Shown here: piece after piece, positions 8,948 to 17,259 of the stretch
Layout: each line of letters opens with the position of its first letter
Position numbering within the stretch: position 1 is the stretch's first letter
Assembly (NCBI GenBank): GCA_018821535.1
Contig: JAHJLV010000060.1
Location: 124,001-188,000 of the forward strand
Reading direction: 5' to 3'
DNA from: Pseudomonadota bacterium
GTDB taxonomy: Bacteria > Desulfobacterota > Desulfobacteria > Desulfobacterales > Desulfobacteraceae
Length of the DNA stretch: 64,000 nt
Program-made: the position numbers and the translations under genes
Notes under the pieces: generated by a model
What the model was told of the DNA's origin: nothing
Databases searched by the model: none
What the model saw: only the letters and a program-made list of their open reading frames with translations

Positions 8948-10288
8948 ATGTCTGATACTGTTTTATTGATTGATGATGATCAGAGCCTGAGACGGGTGAC
9001 AGAATATAACCTGTCGGAAAAAGGCTTTGATGTGGTAACGGCAGCCTCGGGAAAACAGGGGCTTGAACTGTTCGCAACAGTGTGTCCGGATCTTGTGGTC
9101 ACCGATGTAAAGCTTGGAGACATGAACGGGCTTGATCTGCTGGAAACTTTTAAAAAACAAATTCCGGATATTCCGGTGATTGTCATGACCGCATTCGGTT
9201 CTATTGAAATGGCGGTTCAGGCCATGCATAAAGGCGCATTTAATTTTATCACCAAACCGTTTGACCGGGATACCCTGATTCTGACATGCAAAAAAGCGCT
9301 GGAGCTTCGGGGCCTGCGTTCAAAAACAAAACTTTTATCCAAAGAAATTAACCGGTTGACCGGAACCAAAGGCATCGTGTCTGCAAGCTCTGTGATGAAA
9401 GAATTGCTGGATACGGCAACCCGGGCCGCAAACAGTGAGGCAACCGTGCTGATTTCAGGTGAATCCGGCACAGGCAAGGAAGTGCTGGCAAGACTGATTC
9501 ATCAGAGCAGCCCCCGAAATAACGGTCCCATGGTGGCGGTCAATTGTGCGGCCATTCCGGCAGGGCTGGTGGAAAGCGAATTGTTCGGGCATGTCAAAGG
9601 GGCTTTCACCGGAGCGGTTAAGGACCGTAAAGGACATTTTGTGACAGCCTCCGGCGGAACACTTTTTCTGGATGAAATCGGTGAATTGAGCACGGATGTG
9701 CAGGTGAAGCTTTTAAGGGCGATCCAGGAAAAAGAAGTCATGCCCGTGGGATCGGAAAAAACCCGGAAGGTGGATATCCGGATTGTGGCGGCCACCAATC
9801 TGGATTTAAAAGAACAGATTGCAGCGGGCCGGTTCAGAGAAGACCTGTATTATCGGCTGAGCGTCATCCCGTTGTTTATCCCGCCGTTGAGGGAAAGAAT
9901 GAAAGATATTCCGGCGCTGGTCAAACATTTTTTAAAAAAAATGGATGCACCTTCAGATGTCAATTTTACAGATGACGCATTGAATATTTTAAAAACCTAT
10001 CACTGGCCCGGAAATATCAGGGAAATCCAGAATATTGTTGAACGGTGTGTTATTTTGCGCAAACAAAACCAGATTACAGCACAGGATCTTGCTTTGCTTG
10101 CACAGCCTTTGCCTGTGGGGAAATTTGACCCTGCCATCCCTGATGAGGGAATTTCCCTGGAAGAGATTGAGAAAGCCTATGTTTTAAAAGCATTGGAAAA
10201 AGCCGGGGGCAACCGTTCAAAAGCAGCCCGGCTTTTGAAGATTCCCCGTCATGTCCTGCTGTATCGTCTGGACAAGTATAATCTGTAG
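8948..10288 (+). CDS. NtrC-family sigma-54-dependent response regulator
   Basis: Receiver domain with phospho-acceptor D53 (LVVTDVKLG), AAA+ sigma-54 activation domain with Walker A GESGTGKE, the sigma-54 contact loop GAFTGA and Walker B GGTLFLDEIGEL, then a Fis-type helix-turn-helix (NRSKAARLLKIPRHVLLYRL). It activates sigma-54 promoters after phosphorylation by the upstream kinase. The ATG at 8948 is preferred because GGAG at 8935-8938 is correctly spaced; an in-frame ATG at 8939 would overlap the kinase gene. A near-consensus sigma-54 promoter begins 130 bp downstream, in front of the DUF2318/ABC genes, making those a plausible target. Confidence 0.93.
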   Translation: MSDTVLLIDDDQSLRRVTEYNLSEKGFDVVTAASGKQGLELFATVCPDLVVTDVKLGDMNGLDLLETFKKQIPDIPVIVMTAFGSIEMAVQAMHKGAFNFITKPFDRDTLILTCKKALELRGLRSKTKLLSKEINRLTGTKGIVSASSVMKELLDTATRAANSEATVLISGESGTGKEVLARLIHQSSPRNNGPMVAVNCAAIPAGLVESELFGHVKGAFTGAVKDRKGHFVTASGGTLFLDEIGELSTDVQVKLLRAIQEKEVMPVGSEKTRKVDIRIVAATNLDLKEQIAAGRFREDLYYRLSVIPLFIPPLRERMKDIPALVKHFLKKMDAPSDVNFTDDALNILKTYHWPGNIREIQNIVERCVILRKQNQITAQDLALLAQPLPVGKFDPAIPDEGISLEEIEKAYVLKALEKAGGNRSKAARLLKIPRHVLLYRLDKYNL

Positions 10289-10417
10289 AATATTCTACAT
10301 GTCATTGGCGAATAGTCTGCAAATCTAAGTTTTCAAATTGACCCCTCCTTTTTAATCAAAATTTTTTTGGCAATAAATCCAAACTCTTAACTTTAATTTT
10401 TACTGTTTTTATCCTGC

Positions 10418-10433
10418 TGGCACCACTCTTGAG
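10418..10433 (+). promoter_or_regulatory. Candidate sigma-54 promoter ahead of the DUF2318/ABC cluster
   Basis: TGGCAC-N5-TTGAG: the -24 element is perfect, while the -12 element has A instead of the conserved C of TTGC. The predicted start near 10444 gives a leader of about 39 nt with the ribosome site GGGAA before ATG 10483. Its location just after a sigma-54 activator gene supports it; the -12 mismatch weakens it. Confidence 0.45.
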
Positions 10434-10482
10434 TAGTATACAGGCCATGTGGGAAAAACTATTAATTACAGGGAACATCATC

Positions 10483-10962
10483 ATGAAACGTATTGAGAAA
10501 AAAATCATAATTTTGGCTTTTTTTCTGGCGGTGCTGTTGACAGGGTCAAATGCCTGGGCGCTTTTTGGAAGCAAATTTCAAACACTGAAACCTGAAAATG
10601 GAAACGTATTTATCCCCATAAAACAGATGGATGACGGCAAGGCGCATTATTTTAAAGTAAAGGCGGATGATGGTGCTGATAAAGGCCTTGATGTGAGTTT
10701 TTTTGTGGTGAAAAGTTCTGATGGTATTATCCGCGCTGCGGTGGATTCCTGTGATGTGTGCTACCGGTCCGGCAAAGGATATGTTCAGCAGGCAGATGTC
10801 ATGGTCTGCACCAATTGCGGACGCAGATTTGCCACAGACCGGATCAATGAAGTCAAGGGCGGCTGCAATCCTGCGCCTTTAAACAGGACAATAGAAGGCG
10901 ACATGCTTGTCATTTCCATGGCAGATATCAACACCAATGCCTGGTACTGTAAATTTAAATAG
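10483..10962 (+). CDS. DUF2318 family exported metal-binding protein
   Basis: About 159 residues, beginning with a cleavable signal peptide (MKRIEKKIIILAFFLAVLL, then an A-x-A-type site at NAWA). The mature part carries the DUF2318 cysteines: CDVC, CTNC and GGCNP, which probably bind a metal or an iron-sulfur/haem group. DUF2318 proteins occur in FTR1/P19-type iron-uptake loci together with FtsX-like permeases and an ATPase, and the same three kinds of gene follow here, so iron or other metal transport is a reasonable inference. ATG 10483 is chosen over an upstream in-frame ATG at 10429 because the signal peptide and GGGAA at 10471 fit it and the earlier start overlaps the candidate promoter. 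Confidence 0.75.
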   Translation: MKRIEKKIIILAFFLAVLLTGSNAWALFGSKFQTLKPENGNVFIPIKQMDDGKAHYFKVKADDGADKGLDVSFFVVKSSDGIIRAAVDSCDVCYRSGKGYVQQADVMVCTNCGRRFATDRINEVKGGCNPAPLNRTIEGDMLVISMADINTNAWYCKFK

Positions 10963-10972
10963 CAGGAAAAGG

Positions 10973-11422
10973 ATGATGAAAATGGCATATGATCCGGAAA
11001 AATATCGGGAAAAAAGAGAAAAGGTGCTTGGCATAAAAAAGCGGGGCCTGGGGTTTGGAGCCATGGCGGTGATTATTTGTGTCGTAATTCTTGCAGGATT
11101 AAGTGTGGTGACAGTGCCCCGGGCAGTTTCATATTTCAGCACCCGGAATCTGGATGATGCTATTTTTAAACTGGAATCCGGTTCAAACTGGCCCGAGAAT
11201 GTGATTGCGGCCATCCAGAAAATTGACGGGATAGCATCCGTTACTGAAGATAAAAATCATACCCGCCTGGTAGTGACCTATGACAGGCGGACAGCGGCAT
11301 TTGCAAACATGACAGCTGCGTTTTCAAAACGAAATCTGGGCGTCACGCTGCTCAATCAGGTGAATCACCGGCAGCATCGGAATACACTGGAAAATAAGGA
11401 GGAAACCATTGAAACTCCATAA
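10973..11422 (+). CDS. Membrane-anchored protein with heavy-metal-associated-like fold
   Basis: About 149 residues. A basic N-terminus is followed by one membrane helix (GFGAMAVIICVVILAGLSVV), then a soluble domain of about 75 residues (VIAAIQKIDGIASVTEDK ... RLVVTYDRRTAAFANMTAAF) whose beta-alpha-beta-beta-alpha-beta order and spacing resemble HMA domains. The metal-binding CxxC of true HMA proteins is absent, so it is more likely a structural or accessory domain of the adjacent ABC system. Three starts (10973, 10976, 10982) are all near the AGGAAAAGG ribosome site. The 3' end overlaps the permease gene by 14 bp. Confidence 0.55.
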   Translation: MMKMAYDPEKYREKREKVLGIKKRGLGFGAMAVIICVVILAGLSVVTVPRAVSYFSTRNLDDAIFKLESGSNWPENVIAAIQKIDGIASVTEDKNHTRLVVTYDRRTAAFANMTAAFSKRNLGVTLLNQVNHRQHRNTLENKEETIETP

Positions 11423-12569
11423 TATTTCTTTTGGCAATATTAAACGCAGAAAAGGGAAAATGCTGTTCCTGGTTCTGGGTCTGATTATTGGTATTTCAAC
11501 CGTCGTGACGCTTTTATCCATTACCGAAAGCATGACCGTGAATATTGAAGAGCGGCTGAATCAGTTCGGCGCCAATATTGTCATGGTTCCCAGGACGCAG
11601 AATCTGTCCTTGAATTATGGCGGCATTGATGTGGGCGGGGTGAATTACAAGGTCCGGGAAATTAACCAGGACGATCTGCAGAATATTTATACAATAAAGA
11701 ATAGAAAAAACCTTTCCATTATTGCCCCGAAAATTCTGGGACCGGTCAGGGTAAAAGGTCAGGATGTCCTGCTGATGGGTGTAATCTTTGATCAGGAACT
11801 GGCTTTGAAAACCTGGTGGCACAAGACCGAGGGAAATTTTCCAGGCCAGGCAGACCAGGTGATGCTTGGCGCTCAGGTGGCGTCTTTTTTAAACCTGGCT
11901 GCAGGAGACAACATTCATCTTTTTGAAACGCCGTTTACGGTTTCAACGGTTTTAAAACCCACAGGGGGCCCGGAAGATGATGCGATTATTTCAGAACTGG
12001 GGGCAGCCCAGAAGCTTTTAGGAAAACAGGGCAGGCTTTCCATGGTGGAGATTTCCGCTTTCTGCCAGGGATGCCCGATTTCCGAGCTGACGCTGCAGAT
12101 TGCAGAAAAATTTCCAGATGCCAAAGTCACTGCCATGAAACAGGCGGTCATGTCCAAAATGCAGTCCATAGAGATGTTTCAATCTTTCAGTCTGGGGGTG
12201 TCCATTATAGTGATCCTCATCGGAGCTTTGCTGGTTCTGGTGACCATGATGGGCTCGGTCAACGAGCGGACCCGGGAGATCGGTATTTTCAGGGCAATCG
12301 GTTTCAGAAGAGGTCATGTCATGCAGATTATCCTTCTGGAAGCCATGCTTTTAGGTGTTGTCGGCGGTGTTTTGGGGTTTGGTACCGGCAATCTGATCGC
12401 TTACAGTATTATTCCGATGGTAATGAAAGACAGTGTTTTTGCCGGGATTAATATGAATCTTGGAATCATTTCCATTATCATGTCCGTGGCCTTAAGTCTT
12501 CTGGCAAGTCTGTATCCCGCATTCAAGGCCAGTAATATGGATCCCAGTGAAGCCCTGAGGGCACTTTAA
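11409..12569 (+). CDS. ABC transporter permease, FtsX/MacB type
   Basis: A 386-residue permease with one N-terminal membrane helix (MLFLVLGLIIGISTVVTLLS), a large extracytoplasmic domain (about 45-260) and three C-terminal helices of the FtsX domain (VIVILIGALLVLVTMMG and following), with the usual RTREIGIFRAIGFRR coupling segment. The start is TTG at 11409: AAGGAGG at 11396-11402 is perfectly placed and no ATG fits. It pairs with the ATPase 22 bp downstream. Such permeases power export or extraction across the inner membrane rather than classical import; here the DUF2318 neighbour suggests an iron-related substrate. Confidence 0.88.
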   Translation: MKLHNISFGNIKRRKGKMLFLVLGLIIGISTVVTLLSITESMTVNIEERLNQFGANIVMVPRTQNLSLNYGGIDVGGVNYKVREINQDDLQNIYTIKNRKNLSIIAPKILGPVRVKGQDVLLMGVIFDQELALKTWWHKTEGNFPGQADQVMLGAQVASFLNLAAGDNIHLFETPFTVSTVLKPTGGPEDDAIISELGAAQKLLGKQGRLSMVEISAFCQGCPISELTLQIAEKFPDAKVTAMKQAVMSKMQSIEMFQSFSLGVSIIVILIGALLVLVTMMGSVNERTREIGIFRAIGFRRGHVMQIILLEAMLLGVVGGVLGFGTGNLIAYSIIPMVMKDSVFAGINMNLGIISIIMSVALSLLASLYPAFKASNMDPSEALRAL

Positions 12570-12591
12570 AATATAAAGAGAGCATATACAA

Positions 12592-13272
12592 ATGACACAG
12601 GTGAATCATTTAATTGAAATCAGAGGATTGAAAAAAACGTATCAAAGTGGCGATACGACAGTGGATGCCATAAGACAGATGGATTTTTTTATTGATGATG
12701 AAGAATTCATCACCATTATGGGGCAGTCCGGTTCGGGGAAAAGTACATTATTGTCCATCATGGGGGCGTTGAATCATCCAAGCCAGGGACAGGTTCTGGT
12801 GGACTCCCTGGATCTGTACGCCCTGAGCACTGAACAGCGGGCTGATTTTCGCAGTGAATATATCGGGTTTATTTTCCAGTCTTTTCAATTGATTCCGTAT
12901 CTGACGGTGCTGGAAAATGTCATGCTGCCCATGGCCGTTACCGGCCAGAAAAAAAAGATAAAAAATCAGATGGCTTTAGATGTCATTGACCGCGTAGGGC
13001 TTGCAGCCAAAGCCCACCGTCTGCCGGATCAGTTGTCCGGCGGGGAGCAGGAGCGGGTTGCCATTGCAAGGGCGATTGTGAATAAACCACCGATTATTCT
13101 GGCGGATGAACCCACAGGAAACCTGGATTCACAGACAGCCGGTGAAATCATGCAGCTTTTGCAAACCTTGAACAGGCAGGGGCATACGGTTATTGTGGTG
13201 ACTCATAATCCGGAGGTGACACAATATGCAACGCGGACCGTCCGGGTTCAGGACGGACTGTGCTTTGTCTGA
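12592..13272 (+). CDS. ABC transporter ATP-binding protein, LolD/MacB type
   Basis: A 226-residue nucleotide-binding subunit for the FtsX-type permease encoded upstream. Walker A GQSGSGKST, Q-loop in FIFQSFQLIPYLT, signature LSGGEQERVAIARA (with E where Q is common), Walker B IILADEPTGNLDS and the switch histidine in VVTHNPEV are all intact. The family (LolD, MacB, FtsE) drives mechanotransmission rather than substrate channelling. It is the last gene of the plus-strand cluster that starts at 10483. Confidence 0.92.
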   Translation: MTQVNHLIEIRGLKKTYQSGDTTVDAIRQMDFFIDDEEFITIMGQSGSGKSTLLSIMGALNHPSQGQVLVDSLDLYALSTEQRADFRSEYIGFIFQSFQLIPYLTVLENVMLPMAVTGQKKKIKNQMALDVIDRVGLAAKAHRLPDQLSGGEQERVAIARAIVNKPPIILADEPTGNLDSQTAGEIMQLLQTLNRQGHTVIVVTHNPEVTQYATRTVRVQDGLCFV

Positions 13273-13296
13273 AACCCATTTTAAAAAATTCAGCCC

Positions 13297-13668
13297 TCAT
13301 GAAGACAGGAATTTTTCCAGATCGTCCTGTGTGGTGAATGCCTTGAAATGAAACGGAAGGCTTATCGTCATGGGTGTAAATATCTCCATAATGGCCATAT
13401 TCATATTTCCGGAGATAAGAACGGCTATCTTGTTTGCAAAATTTTCACCCTGCGGTTTGTATGACTTGAAAATCTCCACTATTTCCATCAAATCAAAAAT
13501 ACTCATTCCCATCATGGCATCGGTACAGTCCCAGAAAGAGTGTTTGTGATGGTAGTCAGGGTGCTTCATCACCTCCAGAATGGCGGTAAGCATCCCGGTT
13601 TTCGTCAGGTAGCCTTTCACATTGATTTTGATGTAAGCCGGGTGGGAATTTTCCAGTTGATATTCCAA
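13297..13668 (-). CDS. Small SpoIIAA/STAS-like protein of unknown function
   Basis: A 123-residue soluble protein. Alternating strands and helices (PAYIKINVKGYLTKTGMLTA, SFWDCTDAMMGMS, KIAVLISGNMNMAIMEIF) resemble the SpoIIAA-like domains found near regulators, but no motif is decisive. It starts 3 bp after the LuxR-type regulator stop and is almost certainly co-transcribed with it. It may be a partner or output of that regulator; no function is claimed. Confidence 0.6.
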   Translation of the reverse strand: MEYQLENSHPAYIKINVKGYLTKTGMLTAILEVMKHPDYHHKHSFWDCTDAMMGMSIFDLMEIVEIFKSYKPQGENFANKIAVLISGNMNMAIMEIFTPMTISLPFHFKAFTTQDDLEKFLSS

Positions 13669-13671
13669 TTT

Positions 13672-14295
13672 CTACACTTCTCCGGTATCGATGGCATATC
13701 GTATTATTGCGGCCAGGTTCTTCAATCCTAATTTGCGTTTTATATTGGAACGGTGTTTATCAACTGTCCATTGAGAGATATTCATGATATCGCTGATTTC
13801 CTTGCTGGTGTTGCCCTGGGAAATCATATTGATAATCTCGCGTTCACGGGATGACAGCGGATTGGCTTCGACTCTCTTTAATGGTTTCAGGTAGTAAGTC
13901 TCTGTTACATTGGAATGATAGTATTGGTTGTCAAAGATTTTTTCAAATGCATTTAAAATTTCTTCTTTGGATTCTGATTTGCATATTGAGGCACATGCCC
14001 CCATTTGAATTGCTTTTTGTTGATTGATCGAGTTCAGGAATCCGCTGAATGCGATAATTTTAATCTCCGGAAACAAAGCGTGAATCTTTGAGATAATTTC
14101 AAATCCGTCAGTTCCAGGCATCACAAGGTCTATTACCACAAAGTCAACGCTTTGATGTTGAAGCAGATTTAAAAGTTGTTCTCCATTTTCAGCTTCCCCT
14201 ACGAAATTAATGTGAGGTGTATTACGAAATATTTTTTGAAACGCTTTTCTGACAATCGGGTGGTCATCTGCTATCATTCCGTTGAACGTTTCCAT
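13672..14295 (-). CDS. NarL/LuxR-family response regulator
   Basis: 207 residues: a receiver domain with the phospho-acceptor Asp in FVVIDLVMPGTDG, then a LuxR helix-turn-helix (LSSREREIINMISQGNTSKE ... WTVDKHRSNIKRKLGL). It binds DNA when phosphorylated by a kinase that is not adjacent. It is followed immediately by a small SpoIIAA-like gene. The 255 bp upstream (14296-14550) is AT-rich and must hold its promoter, but no clear element was picked out. Confidence 0.9.
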   Translation of the reverse strand: METFNGMIADDHPIVRKAFQKIFRNTPHINFVGEAENGEQLLNLLQHQSVDFVVIDLVMPGTDGFEIISKIHALFPEIKIIAFSGFLNSINQQKAIQMGACASICKSESKEEILNAFEKIFDNQYYHSNVTETYYLKPLKRVEANPLSSREREIINMISQGNTSKEISDIMNISQWTVDKHRSNIKRKLGLKNLAAIIRYAIDTGEV

Positions 14296-14502
14296 TATGC
14301 CCTTTTCTGATAAAAAACCATTAAACCATTCGAGATTCTGAAATACTGCTTTGAGGTTAATTTATTAGTAAATTTATCAACAAAAAACAATTACTGTAAC
14401 TGTGTATTTTATATAAATACAAATGGCGATATTTCAACTTGCTGTGCTGCCTGTCAGATGATTTGTTCGGTGAAGAAATGGGCTTGAATTTTTTTTTGGG
14501 GG

Positions 14503-14526
14503 GGGAGGCCTCAAAAGAAGCCTCCC
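14503..14526. other. GC-rich stem-loop beside a T9G9 homopolymer tract
   Basis: GGGAGGC (14503-14509) pairs with GCCTCCC (14520-14526) just after the SLC13 gene stop, read on the minus strand. The adjoining run of T then G (about 14489-14505) becomes C then A in the minus transcript, so the U-tract of a normal intrinsic terminator is missing for that gene. It may stall polymerase or protect the mRNA end. Confidence 0.45.
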
Positions 14527-14550
14527 TTTAACCAATCAGATATGTTCTGT

Positions 14551-16044
14551 CTATTTGTTGATAATCAGCTCATATCCGGACGGTGTAAGCGTTGCCGGCG
14601 TTTTCATGTTATTGATGTTTCCCGGCATGCCCACCAGCGGATACCACAGGGCCATGCATAAGGCCAGAACGATGATGCCCAGAATGGATCTGAACACTAA
14701 AACCTTAAATGCTTCCCACTGGGTGAAATATCCAAACCCGTATGAAATCAGGGTTGGAGGGCATCCAATGACCAGAAGTACAAAGGTGGTGGCCAGAGGT
14801 ACTGCCATGGCAATGGGGGCAACGGGGGTTCCAGCCATATCTGCCATGGGAACCACAACCGGAACCAGCAGGGCTGTTGCAGCGGCATTGGCCATAAAAC
14901 TGGTAATGACCGCACTCAGTGCAGATGCGCCGGCAGCCACCACAGGCCATGAAGAATTGGTGAAAATCGGGAATATCTGGGTGGCGATCCAATTTCCGGC
15001 ACCTGTATCCAGCATGGCAACACCCAGTGAAAAGCCTGCGCCGAATACCATAATGGGGTTCCATGGGTATTCTGCCAGACATTGTTTCCAGTCCACAACC
15101 TTGAAGATCATGCAGACAACAATGAAAAGGCCGCCAATGGCAGAGACATGGATTTTGGTTAAGTCTGTCAGAAACCAGAGCACGAAAGTTCCTGCAAGAA
15201 TCCATGAGAGCAGTTTTTCATTTCTTTCCATGGGAGGCATTTTTGCAATGGCAAGTTCCATTGGCAATTCCTTGACTTTTGGCGGATAAATAATCCAGAC
15301 TGCCAGCCAGGTCGCAAGTCCCAGGAACATGGACGGTACGAACTGATATAACATATATTCCATAAAACCAATGTTATAACCGGTAATTTTAAACAGCAGT
15401 TCTGCTGAAGCCGGGGATCGTCCACTGCCCAGGAAAGTTGCACCACCACCACATGCAGCTCCCAGCGGGATCATGAACATGAAATGCTTGGTAAAACTGT
15501 TGCTTTTATCCGGTGTGAGCCCCATTTTCAGAAACATGGGCATCATGGCATAGAGCAGAATGATGGTGATGGTAGCATCATGGGTCCATGCGGCCAGAAA
15601 AGTTGCACCCATGCACAGGGTGAAACTCAGGCGCTTGACATTTGTGCCGCCGATTTTAAGAATATACGACATCAGTCGACTGGGTATGGTTGTCTGTCCC
15701 AGCATGACCCCCAGCATGATGATGAAAAAAACAAACACCACTGTCCGGTTTGCATAGGGTTCCCAGGCAGCTTTGGATGACTGGATCTTTAAGATGATCA
15801 TCACACAGCCTACCCCGATGGACGTGACCCCGATAGGGATAGCTTCTGATGTCCAGAGGATAACCACGGTTGCCAGCATGGCAAGAAATGCATGCCCGCG
15901 GGCACCCAGCGCTTCCGGGGTGGGAATCAGCCAGATCAGCAGTCCTGCGGCAATGGAAATGATGATCCATTTGAGGGCGAATTTCTGACTTTTTCCAGCA
16001 CTGCCCTCTTCTTCTAATTTTGCAATATTTAATTCATTTGTCAT
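14551..16044 (-). CDS. SLC13/DASS family carboxylate transporter
   Basis: A 497-residue inner-membrane carrier with about 12 helices. It has the DASS pattern: a helix-loop with SEAIPIGVTSI near residue 67, and a second half with MVFGAGFSLGVAMLDTGAGN and SFMANAAATALLVPVVVPMA, which provide the paired substrate/Na-binding clefts. Likely substrates are di- or tricarboxylates (succinate, fumarate, citrate), or sulfate-like anions in some relatives. It starts 22 bp after the receiver-CBS gene, so the two share a transcript and the regulator probably controls carboxylate uptake. Confidence 0.88.
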   Translation of the reverse strand: MTNELNIAKLEEEGSAGKSQKFALKWIIISIAAGLLIWLIPTPEALGARGHAFLAMLATVVILWTSEAIPIGVTSIGVGCVMIILKIQSSKAAWEPYANRTVVFVFFIIMLGVMLGQTTIPSRLMSYILKIGGTNVKRLSFTLCMGATFLAAWTHDATITIILLYAMMPMFLKMGLTPDKSNSFTKHFMFMIPLGAACGGGATFLGSGRSPASAELLFKITGYNIGFMEYMLYQFVPSMFLGLATWLAVWIIYPPKVKELPMELAIAKMPPMERNEKLLSWILAGTFVLWFLTDLTKIHVSAIGGLFIVVCMIFKVVDWKQCLAEYPWNPIMVFGAGFSLGVAMLDTGAGNWIATQIFPIFTNSSWPVVAAGASALSAVITSFMANAAATALLVPVVVPMADMAGTPVAPIAMAVPLATTFVLLVIGCPPTLISYGFGYFTQWEAFKVLVFRSILGIIVLALCMALWYPLVGMPGNINNMKTPATLTPSGYELIINK

Positions 16045-16066
16045 TTAATTTAATCCTCCATCCAGC

Positions 16067-16978
16067 TCATCGGGTGATGATGTTCACAATTTCGAAGAAA
16101 AGATCCTGCTCTCTTAAAATACCAATTACTTTTTTCCCGGACGTGACGATCAGGCGCGTCCTTTTGGTTTTGAAGAGCAGATTGGCCACCTCCATGAGGT
16201 TTGCATTTCCATCAATCATGGGTGGAGCTTCCAGAGTGAGTTCTCCTATTTTCTTATCCGCCAGAGCCTTCATTTGAATGGTAAACAGTCCGTCCCAGCC
16301 ACTGGTGAATACATGGGAGAATTTTATGCTGTCTGTTTTGGAGGATTCAGAAGTGGATAAATGAAAGGAGGCTCCCTTGATCAGATCTTTTATGCGCAGG
16401 ATTCCCACAAAATTGTGCTGTTCATCAAAGACAATAAGCGAGCGGTGACCGGCTTCCCGGATCATATTGCTGGAAACCAGTTCGGTTAAGGAACTCATGA
16501 GTTTTATCACGGCTTCCCGGATTGTATTGTTAACAGTTATGGTGGAGTAGTTTTCGATTTCGGTCATGATGTCCTTGACCTTTTTTTCTGTTCGTGCGGC
16601 ACCTGTTTTCTGGACGGCATAGGCCTCATTGATTTTCAGGGCAAGGATATCAATGTCACAGGGTTTGATCAGATAATCAAATGCTTCCAGCTTGCGGGAA
16701 TTGTCTGCAGAACCCGGGCTCCCGTGTCCGGTAAGCATGATCACCTGGGTTTGAGGGCTGAGTTTCTTGATTTTTTCAAGGGCCACATGTCCATCCATGC
16801 CCCCCATTTTGACATCCAGGACAACCACATCCTGGGGGCTTGTTTTTATGATGTTGACGGCTTCCTCCCCGGACCCGGCAATGGTTGTCTCAAATCCTTT
16901 CTTTCTTAGCAGTGTGGCGGTTGTTTCGCGAAAACGCGCTTCATCATCAACCATCATTACTTTTATTTTCTCGGGCAT
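16067..16978 (-). CDS. Response regulator with receiver and paired CBS domains
   Basis: About 303 residues: a receiver (about 1-120; phospho-acceptor in VVVLDVKMGGMDG), a linker, then two CBS motifs (about 150-300; ITVNNTIREAVIKLM and LMEVANLLFKTKRTRLIVTS). CBS pairs commonly bind adenine nucleotides, so the protein may combine phosphorylation with energy status. There is no DNA-binding domain. The start is at 16978 (MPEKIKV): AAAAGGAGAATTC is ideally placed, while the longer frame to 17053 has no ribosome site. A candidate sigma-54 promoter lies at 17045-17062. It precedes the SLC13 transporter gene. Confidence 0.85.
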   Translation of the reverse strand: MPEKIKVMMVDDEARFRETTATLLRKKGFETTIAGSGEEAVNIIKTSPQDVVVLDVKMGGMDGHVALEKIKKLSPQTQVIMLTGHGSPGSADNSRKLEAFDYLIKPCDIDILALKINEAYAVQKTGAARTEKKVKDIMTEIENYSTITVNNTIREAVIKLMSSLTELVSSNMIREAGHRSLIVFDEQHNFVGILRIKDLIKGASFHLSTSESSKTDSIKFSHVFTSGWDGLFTIQMKALADKKIGELTLEAPPMIDGNANLMEVANLLFKTKRTRLIVTSGKKVIGILREQDLFFEIVNIITR

Positions 16979-17044
16979 ATTGAATTCTCCTTTTAAAAAA
17001 ATGTTCATGGGTGAATTGTTCCAGCAGTGTGACACATAGCGTAA

Positions 17045-17062
17045 TGGCAACATCCATGCCGA
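17045..17062 (-). promoter_or_regulatory. Candidate sigma-54 promoter for the receiver-CBS/SLC13 transcript
   Basis: On the minus strand TCGGCATGGATGTTGCCA has the invariant GG-N10-GC spacing with TTGC at -12 (consensus TGGCAC-N5-TTGC; C for T before GG and T for C in the -24 box). The predicted start near 17035 leaves a 57-nt leader. C4-dicarboxylate carriers are a classical sigma-54-controlled class, which supports the call. Confidence 0.45.
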
Positions 17063-17259
17063 GTTGAATAAAAGAAAATAAATTTTATAGTATGTTGATT
17101 TTAAAGCAGATTTTTATTTTTTGGGGGTGGTGCAGAAAGGGATGCAGATGTCAGATATTTTTCCAACCCGATAACCAGATCTTTATTTCGTATCTATTGT
17201 TAACACTTTTTAAAACAGGAGGGCTGTGATGGTGTTAATGGGGTTGAAGTAAAAATCAG

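Noticed and set aside
14555..15289. Long open frame on the plus strand opposite the SLC13 gene
   Set aside because: No ribosome site or family likeness; it mirrors the codon bias of the transporter gene on the other strand.
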